A stretch of 64,000 nt of DNA from Isoetes taiwanensis (GCA_021234155.1 JAJEKV010000066.1:3585668-3649667); one strand, 5' to 3'. Counted from the stretch's first letter, positions 38,241 to 50,859 are shown. Numbers and translations are program-made. The notes: generated by a model not told the origin, from the letters alone.

Positions 38241-38423
38241 GAAGAAGAAGAAGAAGAAGAAGAAGAAGAAGAAGAAGAAGAAGAAGAAGAAGAAGAAGAA
38301 GAAGAAGAAGAAGAAGAAGAAGAAGAAGAAGAAGAAGAAGAAGAAGAAGAAGAAGAAGAAGAAGAAGAAGAAGAAGAAGAAGAAGAAGAAGAAGAAGAAG
38401 AAGAAGAAGAAGAAGAAGAAGAA
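38241..38423. repeat. (GAA)61 microsatellite, perfect
   Basis: 183 bp of uninterrupted GAA, followed by shorter GAAGAA and TGGAAGA-rich sequence to about 38,560. Its perfection contrasts with the decayed surroundings and points to recent expansion or a recent origin. Confidence 0.95.
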
Positions 38424-38439
38424 AAGAAAAGATTGAATA

Positions 38440-38860
38440 GAATAGGAGAAAGTGGTGAAGAAGAAGAAGAAGAAAATGAATAGAAGATTGGAAGAACTAA
38501 GATTAGAAGGAAGAAACCAATGATTGGAAGATGATTGGAAGAAGAAGGAGGAGGATTCGATTCATACTAATAAGAGGGCGAAATGGATTGAAGAAAACAA
38601 GGATGGAAAGAAGAGGAGGATAGAAATGGATGGATTGAAAACAAACAAGAAAAACAAGAAGCCCCAAATCTATCAAACAACAAGCCTAATTCAAAAATAG
38701 AGTTGATTGATCCATTGAAATACCTTTGGATGCTTGCTTGAAGCTTGAAAGGACCGCAAGATGATCCGCCAAAAAATCGCCACGAAATCGCCCTCTAGCC
38801 GCTTAGAACCAAAAACTAGGCGGCGGAAAAGCCGCTACGCTTTTTGCTAAATAGTTAGCA
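38440..38860. other. Purine-rich transition region
   Basis: Irregular GGAAGA/GGATTGAA sequence gives way to a GC-richer stretch with CGCC/CGAAATCGCC words just before the first ACGACGCC cluster. No gene is recognised. The left end of the CACTA-derived DNA may lie here, but no CACTAC terminus was found. Confidence 0.35.
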
Positions 38861-38864
38861 CGCG

Positions 38865-38955
38865 TCGTTGAACGACGCCGCGGACGCCGCTGAACGACGC
38901 CCGCTATAGTGAAACCGACGCCTATAACGACGCCTTTGTGTTAAACGACGCGTCT
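38865..38955. repeat. CACTA subterminal repeat cluster 1
   Basis: Several copies of GAACGACGCC, GACGCCTATAACGACGCC and AACGACGCG within 90 bp. The same unit as at the clear right end, so it is either the left subterminal region or a separate relic of the same family. Confidence 0.7.
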
Positions 38956-39306
38956 CCATTTTTTATTAAGTTATAATTATAAGTTATTATAATTATAATT
39001 ATTATACAAAGAAGGATTGTTTACCCAGTGGAGGGTCACATTTATGCAAGAATCTAACTCGAGAAGTCGCTTCTTGAAATGATGTTGAAAGTCCTGGTTT
39101 GCCTCCACCTCCGCATTTTTGTGATAGAAAAATGTAGAAATCAAACTCAAATTTTTTATCTTTCATCTAACTTAGATGATTAAAATGGCTTTTCACCGAT
39201 GGATCTGAGCGCAATATTCGACCGCATAAACAGAAAGAGAGAAAAGAGGTGGGCGTATTTATGGGAATGACGCCAATGTGTATAATGACGATTTTTTTTT
39301 TTTTTA

Positions 39307-40480
39307 TTAAGTTACCAACTTAGATCTATTTGTTTTATTACTTATGTTTTTTATCTATATTGTGGTGGCACAAGATAGACCCTTCACCTTAATATAACAT
39401 ATCCTACTCACCTTGAATTTCGAAGTTCGAGATATTCAATTTCGTGACACCCATAATGAGTCCATACGAAATGTGACCATGCCACGGCAATTAATTTGTT
39501 GTCGCGATTTGGATTTTGACAGCTTAAGCTATACCTATTCTAGAGCCCGCTTTTTATGCTTTCATTTGACGACGCTTTTGGTTTATAACGATGTGTCTTT
39601 TTTTAATTAATCCTTCTATTATTATTAGCAATCTTTTTTATACGACGCCCCGTGAATTTTCGTTGAACGACGCTTATAACGATGTTTTCAGTTCCAAAAC
39701 TAAACGGTCCTTTTTTTGTTAATATTATTAGCAACTTAGATTTGTTTCATTACTTATGTATTTTTTATCTATCCTTCTTTATCTATCCACTTAGATTTCT
39801 CTCCATCCTTGTTTATCTATCCACTTTAATAAACCGGACTTGTGCACCATTGAGCTTCACTTGCATACTTTCATACTAAATCAAGCTTGCCAATCACTAC
39901 CATGATCAGAATAAAGGCAAACATATGGCTCACCGTTGCTCTTCCGCATACAATCTACACAAGGCATGCCCAAATATGTTCCATGCAAAGCCGCAAGAAG
40001 AGCTTTTGATTTGCCATATTCTCGCATGATCACATACAACTTCATATATGGTTGCGCCTCTTCATAGATTACCGCTAAGGGTTTTGATTACAGCCTTCGG
40101 GTTCAACGACGCCTCACCTTGAATTTCGAAGTTCGAGATATTCAATTTCAGACACTCCATAATGAGTCCATATGAATGTGACCGCCCGCCAAGAATTAAT
40201 TTGTTGTCGCGATCGGATTTGGACAGCTTAAGCTATACCTATTCTAGAGCCCTATATGCTTTCATTTGACTAACTTTTTGGTTTATATCGACGGTCCTTT
40301 TTTAAGTTAATATTATTAGCAACTTAGATTTGTTTCATTACTTATGTATTTTATCTATTCTTTGTTTATGTATCCACTTAGATTTCTCTCCATCCTTGTT
40401 TATCTATCCACTTTAATAAACCGCACTTGTGCACCATTGAGCTTCACTTGCATACTTTCATACTAAAACAAGCTTGCCAG
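39307..40480. repeat. Duplicated segments within CACTA-derived DNA
   Basis: About 480 bp starting CACCTTGAATTTCGAAGTTC at 39,410 recurs at 40,110 with deletions. It includes CTATACCTATTCTAGAGCCC and the shared end TTTCATACTAAA(T/A)CAAGCTTGCCA. A shorter third piece, AACTTAGATCTATTTGTTTTA, lies at 39,317. No coding sequence is recognised. Confidence 0.75.
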
Positions 40481-43400
40481 CCCACTTCTCCGACGCTCCC
40501 GAGTCCATTGGCGTAGTCGATCGCGATTCCTGAGAGGGGAGGTCGCCCCACCCATAGCCCCTGTGGCCTTGGGAGAGGAAATTTGGGGCAAGCAGCCTCC
40601 CTTGAGGGATTTTAGGGTCCGCGAGCCCAATGCCAACACCCCAACTCCACTTTCAAGACACCTACAAGAAGGTCCCTACCATATTTGACAAGGAGAGGGC
40701 CTCCCAAACGAAACCCCGCTTTGCCGTGCCTAGAAGGGTTTACGCTTTTTGGGCGAAGTCCTGGTCTTAGACACTTGGGACTCGCCGAAGCAAAAGAGCC
40801 GAGAATACGGAGCAAGGAACCCCACGAGCGGAGTTTGGGCCTTTCCTCCTCCCGATGTGGCAAGTAGAAGTCGGGGGCGCTTTTGGTAAAGGCAAGACAT
40901 TCATAAATTACCAATTAATGCACCGCACCTAAAATAAATTCCGCTTTTTGCCAGCGGATCCCTAATTCATCTCCAAAGACACGCCCAATTTTCGGAATTT
41001 TCTGGAGAAGGTCTAGGTCAAAGGGTTAGTGATTAGAATCGGCCGGGGCAGCCCGCTGGGGCAACCGAGCTGGCACCCTTCCCAAGTCAAACGAGGCCAG
41101 ACCTTGCAGGGATCCCTCACAAGAGGGGAGAGTCCCCACCCCGTGAGGCGGATCCAAAAAAAGTTCCCCGAGGCAGCTCCTTCCAGCGGCCTCGGGCCCC
41201 CGAGGCTAATGACCACCCTCCCGAGCCCCGCCCCTATCCGACCGTTGGATCCTCCCGCTCAGGCCCCTCTTCGAAGGTCCAAAGATTCCGTGATCGGTCC
41301 CTGAGAACTTGTCAAACAGCGGCGCCCCGATGTCTACCTTGTAGAAACCGCGACTGCTTTGTCGCTCGCACCGGGATGCTCCGAATGGCAAATAGACCTT
41401 GCCAAATCGTCCTAATGGCTTAAATTACCCTAGGGAGCAAGTTACACCTGGCGGTTTTGGCGAAAGAAGGAAACACTCACGCCTTCCACGACAAGAGATC
41501 CCGCATGCACATCCTAGGCCAATTGACTACGAGTGTGATGGAAGTGAGCTACTTTGGCGCTTCTTGAGTTCGGGTGGTCTTTCGCCACTAACTTGGTCCC
41601 TGTGGCAATGTCGACGCTCGAGTCCATTGGCAGAGTCAGATCGCGATTCCTGAGAGGGGAGGTCGCCCGCCCGTCCCCTGTGGCCTTGGGGAGAGGAAAT
41701 TTGGGGCAAGCAGCCCTCCGGGGATTTTAGGGTCCAAGGCTCAAGGCCAACACCCCCAACTCCACCGGACAGACATCCAAGGTCCCTACCGACCGACAAG
41801 GAGAGGGCCTCCAAACGAAACCCCGTGGGTTGCCGTGCTCTAGAAGGGTTTACGCTTTGGGGCCGAAGTCCCGGTCCATTGCACTTGGGACCTGCCGAGG
41901 AAGCGGCCCGTAGAGAATACGGAGCAAGGGGAACTGACGGAGCGGAGTTTGGGCCTTTCCTCCTCCATGTGGCAAGTAGAAGCCTGGGGCTTTTGCAAAG
42001 GGCAAGACATTCAGAATTCGCACTTAATGCATTGCAATCGAAAAATAAATTCGGTTTTTTGCCACCGATCCCTAATTCATCTCCAAAGACACGCCCAATT
42101 TTCGAATTTTCTGAGAAGGTCTAGGTCAAAGGGTTAGATTAGAACAGTCGCAGCCCGCAGTATAAACCGAGCCGGCACCCTTCCCCAAGTCAAACGAGGC
42201 CGTGACCTGCAGGATCCCTCACAAGAGGGGAGAGTCCTGACCCCGTGAGGCGGATCCAAAAAGTTCCCGAGGCAGCCCTTCCCCAGGCGCTCCCCCTGGC
42301 CGACGCTTAATGACCACCTCCCCCCTGAGCCCGGTTCCCTATCCGACCGCTGGATCCCTCCGTTCAGGCCCCTCTTCGAAGGTCCAAAAGATTCCGTGAC
42401 GGCCCCGAGAACTTGTCAAACCGCTGGCGCCCCGATGTCTACCTTTGTAGAAACCGCAGATTTGTCGTTTCGCACCGGGATGCTCGAATGGCAAATAGAC
42501 CCCGCCAAATCATCCTGAATGGCTTAAATTACCCTAGGGAGCAAGTTACACCTGGTCGGTTTTGGTGAAAGAAACACTCACGCACTCCCACGACAAGATA
42601 TCCCGCATGCACATCCTAGGCCAATTGACTACGAGTGTGATGGAAGTGAGCTACTTTGGCCGGAGTTCGGGTGGTCTTCCGCCACGAACTTGGTCCCTGT
42701 GGCAATGTCGACGCTTCCGAGTCCATTGGCGAGTCGACGCGATTCCTGAGAGGGGAGGTCGCCCCCCGGCCCCCGTGGCCTTGGGAGAGGAAATTTGGGG
42801 CAAGCAGCCCCTGAGGGATTTTAGGGTCCATAGCCCAAGGCCAACACCCCAACTCCACTTCAAGACACCCACGAAGGTCCCTACGACCCGACAAGGAGAG
42901 GGCCTCCAAACGAAACCCCGTGGGCTGCCGTGCTCTAGAAGGGTTTACGCTTTGGGGGCCGAGTCCCGGTCTGCTGCACTTGGGACCTGGCCGAGAAGCA
43001 ACAGCCTTTGTAGAATACGGAAAGCAAGGGGAACCGACGGAGCTGAGTTTGGGCCTTTCCCTCCCGATGTGGCAAGTAGAAGTCGGGGGCGCTTTGCAAA
43101 GGGCAAGACATTCAGAATTCGCAATTAATGCATTGCACCTAAAAATAAATTCCTGTTTTTGCCACTGATCCCTAATTCATCTCCAAAGACACGCCCAATT
43201 TTCGAATTTCTGAGAAGGTCTAGGTCAAAGGGTTAGCATTAGAACGGCCGGGGCAGCCCCGCTGTGGCAACCGAACCGCACCCTTCCCCAAGTCAAACGA
43301 GGCCAGGACCTTGCAGGATCCCTCACAAGAGGGGAGAGTCCTGACCCCGTGAGGCGGATCCAAAAGTTCCCGAGGCAGCTCTTCCGGCAAATAAGCCCCG

Positions 43401-45000
43401 GTCGCAGACGCTAATGACCACCCTCCCTGAGCCCGTTCCCCTATCCCCACCGCTGATCCTCCGCTCAGGGGCCCTCTTCGAAGGTCCAAAAGATTCCAGA
43501 TCGGGTCCCGAGAACTTGTCAAACCTGGGCGCCCCGATGTCGGGCTTTGTAGAAATCGCAGACCGCTTTGTCGTTCTCGCACCGGGATGCTCCTAATGGC
43601 AAATAGACCCCGCCAAATCGTCCTAATGGCGAAATTACCCTAGGGAGCAAGTTACACCTGGCCGGTTTTGGTAAAGAAGGAAACACTCACGCCCTCCACG
43701 ACAAAGATCCCGCATGCACATCCTAGGCCAATTGACTACGAGTGTGATGGAAGTGAGCTACTTTGGCGCTTCTTGAGTTCGGGTGGTCTTCTCGCCACTT
43801 TAACTTGGTCCCCAGGGCAATGTCGACGTTCTAAGTCCATTGGCGAGTCGATCGCATTCCGGAGAGGGGAGGTCGCCCGGCCCGGCCCCCGTGGGCCTTG
43901 GGGAGGGAAATTTGGGGCAAGCAGCCCGAGGGATTTTAGGGTCCGCGCCTCAAGGCAACACCCCACTCCACTTCAAGACACGCCAAGAAAGGTCCCTGCC
44001 GAATCTGACAAGGAGAGGGGCCTCCAAACGAAACCCCCGTGGGGTTGCCGTGCTCTAGAAGGGTTTACGCTTTGGGGGCCGAGTCCCGGTCTTCGCCACT
44101 TAACTTGATCCCCGGGCAATGCTCTGCCGTGCTCTAGCTTCCGAGTCCATTGGCGTAAGCCAAATCAAGTTCCTGTGGGGAGGTTGCCCGCCCTTCCCTG
44201 TGGCCTTGGGGAGAGGAAATTCGGGCAAGCAAAGCCCTGAGGGGATTTTAGTGTCCGCTACCCGGCCAACACCCCAACTCCACTTCAAGACATATGGCGA
44301 AAGTCCCTACTGACCGACAAGGAGAGGGCTCCAAACGTAAACCCCGTGGGTTGCCGTGCTCTAGAAGGGTTTACGCTTTGGGGCCGAGTCCCGGCTCTTC
44401 TCGCCACGAACTTGGTTCCCGTGAGCAATGTCAACGTTTCCACGGAGTCCATTGGCGTAGCCAAATCGCGGGTTCCCGGAGAGGGAGGTTGCCCGCTCTT
44501 CCCTGTGGCCTTAGGGAGAGGAAATTTGGGGAAAGCAGCCCCCTAGAGGGATTTTAGGGTCCGCCCCGGGCCAACACCCCAACTCCACTTCAAGACACGC
44601 CGCTAGGTCCCTACCGACCGACAAGGAGAGGGCTCAAACGAAACCCCCGTGAGTTGCCGTGCTCTAGAAGGGTTTACGCTTTGGGGCCGAAGTCCCGGTC
44701 TGCTGTAAATTGAACGCGGGCGCGGAAGCCGCGGGCAGAACGCATAGCAAGGGGAACCGACGAAACGGAGTTTGACCCGCCCTCCTCCCGATGTGGCAAT
44801 TAGAAGTCGGGGGGCGCTGCAAAGGGCAACACACGATTAAATTCATAATTAATGCATTGCACCTAAAAATAAATTCTGATTTTTTGCCACCGATCCCTAA
44901 TTCATCTCCAGCACACGCCCAATTTTCGGAATTTTGGAGAAGGTCTAGGTCAAAGGGTTAGCATTAGAACTGCCGGGCAGCCCGCTAGAGGCAACCGAAG
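40480..45000. repeat. GC-rich tandem array, 1.1-kb units plus two 0.3-kb units
   Basis: The marker GAGTCCATTGGCG recurs near 40,501, 41,620, 42,719, 43,833, 44,143 and 44,445, giving spacings of about 1,119, 1,099, 1,114, 310 and 302 bp. Full units contain GAGGAAATTTGGGGCAAGCAG, CTCTAGAAGGGTTTACGCTTT, CTAATTCATCTCCAAAGACA and CATGCACATCCTAGGCCAAT in fixed order. The two short units lack about 800 bp from the middle. Open frames up to 188 codons occur on both strands, but they change with every one-base indel between units, so I do not call genes. The array is much GC-richer than its flanks. Confidence 0.9.
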
Positions 45001-46065
45001 CCGATTTGGAAGATTTGGAAGATGCAGCTTGACTTCAAGCCACAAAGAAACATAAATTTAGTGGTCTGCTTCTATCATCAGTTGGAGAAAAATCCAAGCC
45101 GACCGCCCATCACAAACTTCTAAGAATGTGCATTTGAAAGATTTAGAACATGGAAGTGTCCCATTTGTAAGAGCTACGGAGAGTCCAAACCACAAATAAT
45201 CTCGTTAAGCCGGTTCTACCAAATTCAAGTCAAAATGTCGCAGTAAACCCTCAGTTCAAATGGCAAATCGAATCAAGAAGGCGATATCCAACAGAAGAAT
45301 GCAAAATATCTTCAAGAATCCTTCGCATCATGTTCATGCATATGTATCAATGCTAGATTGTACCCAAGAGAAAATATAACAATGTACAAAACATAGGTTT
45401 ATTGAACAAAAGATCACTTGAACAATTCAAAGATACTCCTCCCGAGCTTGGCTTATGGTTTCTATCGTGAAGTCCTCCACTTGTCCATCCCCTTTGAACC
45501 ATAGCTCCATGTCAGTATGTCCCGGCCACCATGCATATGTCGACGCTTAGTATCATGTTAATGCCGTTTTTCCCGGTGGTGCTTCCAACCCCGACCATCT
45601 TTTCAAGAAGCACCCCTCATCATGCTAGGGCACCACCGGTTCCTAGCAATTTGGTCGCTGCCTTCTCACCAATCACATACTTTTTAACACTTTCATCCGA
45701 TGGATCGTTGTTTCATAGTCCTCATCTTCGAAAGTGGAGGAGGGGTTCACTGAGGATTCCCTTCCTTCTCATGCCCTCGACGGCTCCTACACCAAGCTAT
45801 AGATTAGAAAATAGATAAAATACAATAAAGTGTATAAACTACGAGTGTAGCCTTACTTGTGAAGACAGTTCCATATCTCTCTCGCTTGAATCCTCATCTC
45901 CTCCCGACCGGTTCAAGCCGGCATACCTTCCATGGCCATGTATCCCAAAAAGCAATAAAGAAAAACTCACAATAAATAATGAAAACTAGGATCCGAGGAT
46001 CGCTCGCAATACTCAAATCATAAAAAGAAATGGGAAAAATGAAAGCCTACCGATGACTTTTTAAA
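45001..46065. other. No gene recognised
   Basis: AT-rich DNA between the tandem array and ACGACGCC cluster 2. A frame of 95 codons at 45,531-45,818 (+) has no recognised motif. A TTTGGAAGA triplication stands at the junction with the array (45,004-45,024). Confidence 0.35.
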
Positions 46066-46069
46066 GAAC

Positions 46070-46165
46070 GTAGACGCCCCTTTAAGACGATAGACGCCGC
46101 TTAACGACGCTTAAAGGTCGCTTAACGACGCCTATAACGACGCTTCGGGCTATAACGACGCCGCA
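46070..46165. repeat. CACTA subterminal repeat cluster 2
   Basis: CGCTTAACGACGC, TATAACGACGCTT and TATAACGACGCCGC in about 95 bp, on the 3' side of the transposase gene. This is the expected place for the left subterminal region, but no terminal CACTAC was found beside it. Confidence 0.7.
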
Positions 46166-46199
46166 TAAAATTTGTTTTGTTTTCGTATGCCGAGATGCC

Positions 46200-46830
46200 A
46201 TATATATTGCCCTATTAGTCCTCCAGCTTTCTCCCGCCTCCGCCCCTTCCCCTCTCCGCCCTCAGCCTCCTCCTCCTCCTCGGCTTGAGTTCTCCTCACC
46301 TACATCCGCCATGGCCGCTTCTCCCGATGCATGCCCGCTGATGCCGCACTGTAGGCCGCGGCAGCGCCGCTGAGCACCTGAATCGGGCTCCGGCCTGAAA
46401 GTGGCTAGAGACGAACCCAACCCAAGAAAGGCCGAGTTCAAGCAAGCCATGACAAAGCCGGGCGTGATAGGGGCAAGAAAGACCTCCACGATACATCGGG
46501 AGGCCGGAACCTTCCCTCAATACAGGCTCGAGTGCCCTGAAGAAATGCATGGTGAGCTTCGTTGTGCTTGGCCCGTATGCTAGAGGATAGGGGCCTTTGG
46601 GAAGGGAAACATTTGTCAAGCCCTACTTTCAAAAGTTGCACCGCACCAAACTCCAGGCATGCGGAAGTGCTCGTACATGAATTCCTTTTGGGAAATGTGA
46701 CACCACGGGAGGGGGCTTGATTCCATGCTTCGGAGGCTTGTTCTCGACGGGGGGAGGAAATCACCGTCGAGCACCTTCGAAGCCTCGAGTGGATCACACC
46801 GATGCCGATATATACCGCTAGATGTGCACC
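46200..46830 (+). pseudogene. GC-rich gene-like fragment inside CACTA DNA
   Basis: After a pyrimidine-rich leader (CTCCGCCCCTTCCCCTCTCC) there is GCCATGGCCGCTTCTCC, a good plant start context at about 46,308. A short GC-rich frame stops near 46,372, and an in-line frame MARDEPNPRKAEFKQAMTKP (46,401-46,583) follows. The composition is unlike the AT-rich neighbours. It resembles a captured 5' end of a cellular gene, a known habit of CACTA elements, but the donor is not recognised. Confidence 0.35.
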
Positions 46831-49800
46831 GCATCCACTTTGTTTTGTGTATTTGAATTGTGTATGGGTTTTTTATATGAATTTTGTATTTTGAAGGAAT
46901 ACATATATGATTTTTGTATATGAATCTTGCATTTTGAAGGAATCTTCACATTTTATGATTAATTAAACATAAAGCGTACTCAACTCAGATGTAGAACTCG
47001 CCTCGACGGCTGTGCAAGCCATAGGTCTATACTAGGATGCCAATTAACTTGGCATAAATGTCTATGATAACTTCGTTGCAATACTAATGTTGCCTAATAT
47101 GGTTTGTAGTATACACAAATTGCATGCCAAAGTATTTTCTTATTCATATGTGGGAAGAAAATATAATCATAATAAAAAGTAATGAAGGTTCAATCGATGG
47201 TAGTCTTCTATCATGACAATAGTCTGCCCCCAACCTCCCCAACCTATTCGACCGCCATCTCTTCTTCACCTTCAAATATGCTGAGCGAAGCCTTACATGG
47301 AACTATTAACCACCACCGATCTTGCAAAGGATCTGAAACGAAGGTGACCTACAAAACCTCTATTACATTAGTTCCTTTGTTAATGACATATATAAATTTT
47401 ATTGCATCCAAGTAAACATACTTGTTCACATTGCTCAACCCTCACGAAAGTGTGTCTTGACCACGACATACCGACGAAGTTGAATCTAGTGAATACAAAG
47501 CCACCTCGTATCTTTGCGTGATCGTGGCATGAGCACCAAGACACACAAGATCAAACCATTCGCATCAAACAACATTGTTTTGAATGCACTACCGACATCA
47601 ACCTCCATGATAGTCTTTATAGTACCAATCCATTCCAACATTGCCTCGATTGGGTTTGGGTCTGACTACCAACCGCAAACCGTACTAAACTTTGTTGATA
47701 TACCACAATCATAAGTGCTTGCCATGATCCACACTTTGTCGCCGAAAGTGAGCACCAAGACCATATTGATGCATATGAATTATACTACAAAGTAAAGGAA
47801 CAAATGTTCAAAATAACGAACGAAACTCGTGAATTATATGCTATTAAGTTGCACTTACAAATAGTGACACGCTTTTAGCATATGCAAATTCTTCACTAGA
47901 AACATGTTCGCCACGCTGCCTTGCCATCTCTAGTTGTTCGAAAGCCATTTATTGTTTATCTCACTTGGCGTGACCCCTAGATGATCCGAAGTGGTTGTTT
48001 ATGATTCTTTTGTCGATAGCATCTTCTCTCCTCATCTCTTTTTATTTTTCTTCCTCGTTTTTTTTATCCATTTCTCCATGGGAGTGGAGTTGTAGATGAG
48101 AAACTTATTGACTTTTGCCTGTTTCTTCTAGTGTGAACAATTTCTTCTGTGGTCTTCCTTCTGAACTTCTCCAATTATAGTTGGAGTGTCTTCATCGGTC
48201 CATAATCGTGGAGCATTGGGGTGTAGATCGCCAAGAACTCGGTGACATAGAATAATGACTCTCGTAAACCAACCCTACCATGCAACCCTCTCGCCTTGCT
48301 CTTCCAACGCATTTTAAGTCCTTGAGGACCTTCGTAAAGCTGCTCTATAAAAACATCCATCTAGGATTTGTTGTGCCCTCAGCAAGCTCTACTTCGCCCA
48401 CTAAATGCACTAGTAAGTGAGTTTGTATGTCCGTAAAAACTTGTTGGGAATTCTTTCTCTAGCATACAACATGCCTCAACGAATCTTAGTTCGCATGTCC
48501 GCAATTTCATTTGTCTGGTGATCTCCTTCCTTGTAATCCATCTAAATATCATTTAAGAAAGAAAAAAGTTAAGTGAGAGTTCAAAGATCGAAAGTGTTTT
48601 CTAAACTGCATCGAACCTCGGAAAACTCGATAGGAGACATATTGCATCGTAGTGGACCGCCTACTAGATCTACGACCTTTCGGAACAATAGGCATAACAA
48701 ACCGCAACATCTTATGCCAATCATGAGATTTCAACCCGCTTAACTCCCCTTCAAGTAGAGAAACAATTACGAACGAATGCATATATCCCCGCTTGAAGTC
48801 TTTATTGCCTTGATCGCTTCTCGATCGGGTTTCATACATTTTCTAGGCACCATCCAATCCACTTGTGGCCTTATTCCTTCTTCGACATTTAACCATGCTT
48901 TTAGATTTTGATCCAAATTTTGTAGATCTTCTCGTGGTCGCATCTGCGTTCCACGTCCCGTGACATGCTTCCAAATAGACGTAAAACGCTTTTAAAGATG
49001 TGCATGGGATCAAGAAGATGATGGATCTTCAATTTCGCCCAATAGGGTAGAAGGAAGAAGGATGCTTTCCACTTCATTCCTTAACCTTATTTCCTTCAAA
49101 TGCATCCCACATGTTACCCCAATCTCTCATTGTCAACCTTTTGGGAGGCTCTTCAAAGGCAATGTTTTTCTTTGGACCTACGTGATCAAGTCGATTTTCC
49201 ATTGGCGTATATCTCTTGAAGTTTGCATAGACATTTTTGTGCAATGCCGCTGACCGGGCCATAGAGTTCAACTGCTCAAACCCACACAAGTGACATGCCG
49301 CATATCCGCATTAATTTGAGTCCGTAGAGTTCATACAAACCAAAGCAATCGCCGTTGTCCACATTAAGATTGTTTCAAGGTAAATCTTCGCTCAAAGACG
49401 AAAGTTCTTTGAGACATCAGAACTTCAATACCTTCACTCCACAATGTCAAAAGCTCATCAATAACTATTTTCGATATGGATCTAGACTTTCCGCTTCTTC
49501 GGTCCCGAACTAATAGTACTACCATTAAATGGCTAGTCTTCATGAGTAACCACTTGGGTAAATTATAGTTGATCAACACTATCGCCAAGTTGACCACGCT
49601 ACCGATTGACGCCCATAAGGATTAACACCATCCGCTGCCAACCCTAATCTGAGATTTCGTGGGCTCTCTTCCAAATTCGCCATGTTTCATCAATATGCTT
49701 CCATTGCTTGCGCCAATACTAACCACGCTGAGTACATTGTCACTGACGATTAGCGCACACCAACCCATGAGCTTAAGCTAGAGATTCACATCAAAACAAT

Positions 49801-50751
49801 AGCCTTATGCGCGTAGGGATCAATGGAAAGTAGCTAACCACCTTCATCTGGACTCGCCTTTCCTTTGGCATCCGTGATTGTACCTAGAGGCACCACATTT
49901 AGGGCATGTTTCGTGTTCTTGTAGATGTCATCCTGATAATATACCATGCAATCATTTGGACAAGCGAATCTTATGGTAGCCTAAACCAAGAGTCGCCAAT
50001 ATATTTTTATTTCAAGGCGACTTTTGGGCATAGTGTTCCCTTGTGGGAGTATTTTCTTTGCAATAACCTCCTTGTATAAAATGTACCTTTTACGATACAT
50101 TCAACTACAAATTCAATAAGTCAAGTGATTGCAATTGTACTTACTCTAACAAAGCCGTAACACCGCATTGCTCCATTTGAATTTGGCTTGAAGGTTTAAT
50201 ATCAATAAAGATGTCGCCAATCTAGATATGCTTGCACCGATATAATGCTTTTATGCGCCTCCTCCAATAAAACGTGATCTTCATGACCATCGTTAGGAGT
50301 ATTTATATCGCCATCTAGGTCGTTGTCGAAGATTGGGCCAAATGCATCTAACATGCTCGGCTATGGGTTCCTCAACTTCCATGAAGTCGCCCATAGGGGC
50401 ATTGTCATCATCTTCATCATCGATTCCCGCTCATCTTCATCATTGTACTCTTCATTATGCGTTGTGCCCATGTTTGTACCATACCGCTCAATGTATTCTA
50501 ATTCTCCGCTATCCGAATGACTTTTGATGTCGCCAATTCAAGACGCTTTGATGTGGTCTCATATCCACTTGCCTACCCCCGCACGCCGATTAAACGAAAT
50601 ATATGTGATTGATACATACATTGAGAGCCCGTGTTTGTTAAATTTTAAGCATTTAATAACGAATCTAAATATAAAATTTTATGTCATAATCAAAGCATAT
50701 ATTGAAGATATAATACACATTTATCTTCAATATGTGCAATCTCATTCCAAG

Positions 50752-50790
50752 AGAAGAAGAAGAAGAAGAATTCAAGAAGAAGAAGAAAAA
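50752..50790. repeat. Short GAA tract in CACTA DNA
   Basis: Two runs of GAA separated by TTCAA, next to the SET-like segment. The same trinucleotide as the PLE-associated arrays, but short. Confidence 0.8.
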
Positions 50791-50859
50791 ATGGTGCATT
50801 CCACAAAAAATTATATGAGTAATTTGAGTACATCATCAAAGGACCTCCCAGTATTGGTC

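Larger units (their letters stand above)
28397..38423 (+). mobile_element. Penelope-like retroelement flanked by 2.7-kb direct repeats
   Basis: Two direct repeats (28,397-31,130 and 35,573-38,240) enclose 4.4 kb whose right half encodes a reverse transcriptase of the Penelope-like type on the + strand. The repeats start GTATGATC and end GATGTAAA. They lack TG...CA ends, and no tRNA primer site follows the left one, so they look like the pseudo-LTRs of Penelope-like elements and not true LTRs. A pure (GAA)61 follows the right repeat immediately, and another GAA tract precedes the left one. No GIY-YIG endonuclease motif was seen. All frames are broken. The alternative, an LTR element with an unusual RT, is less likely because neither integrase nor RNase H can be read. 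Confidence 0.65.

Noticed and set aside
40480-45000. Open frames up to 188 codons in the GC-rich array
   Set aside because: The frames shift from unit to unit with single-base indels and are open on both strands, as expected of GC-rich non-coding repeats.
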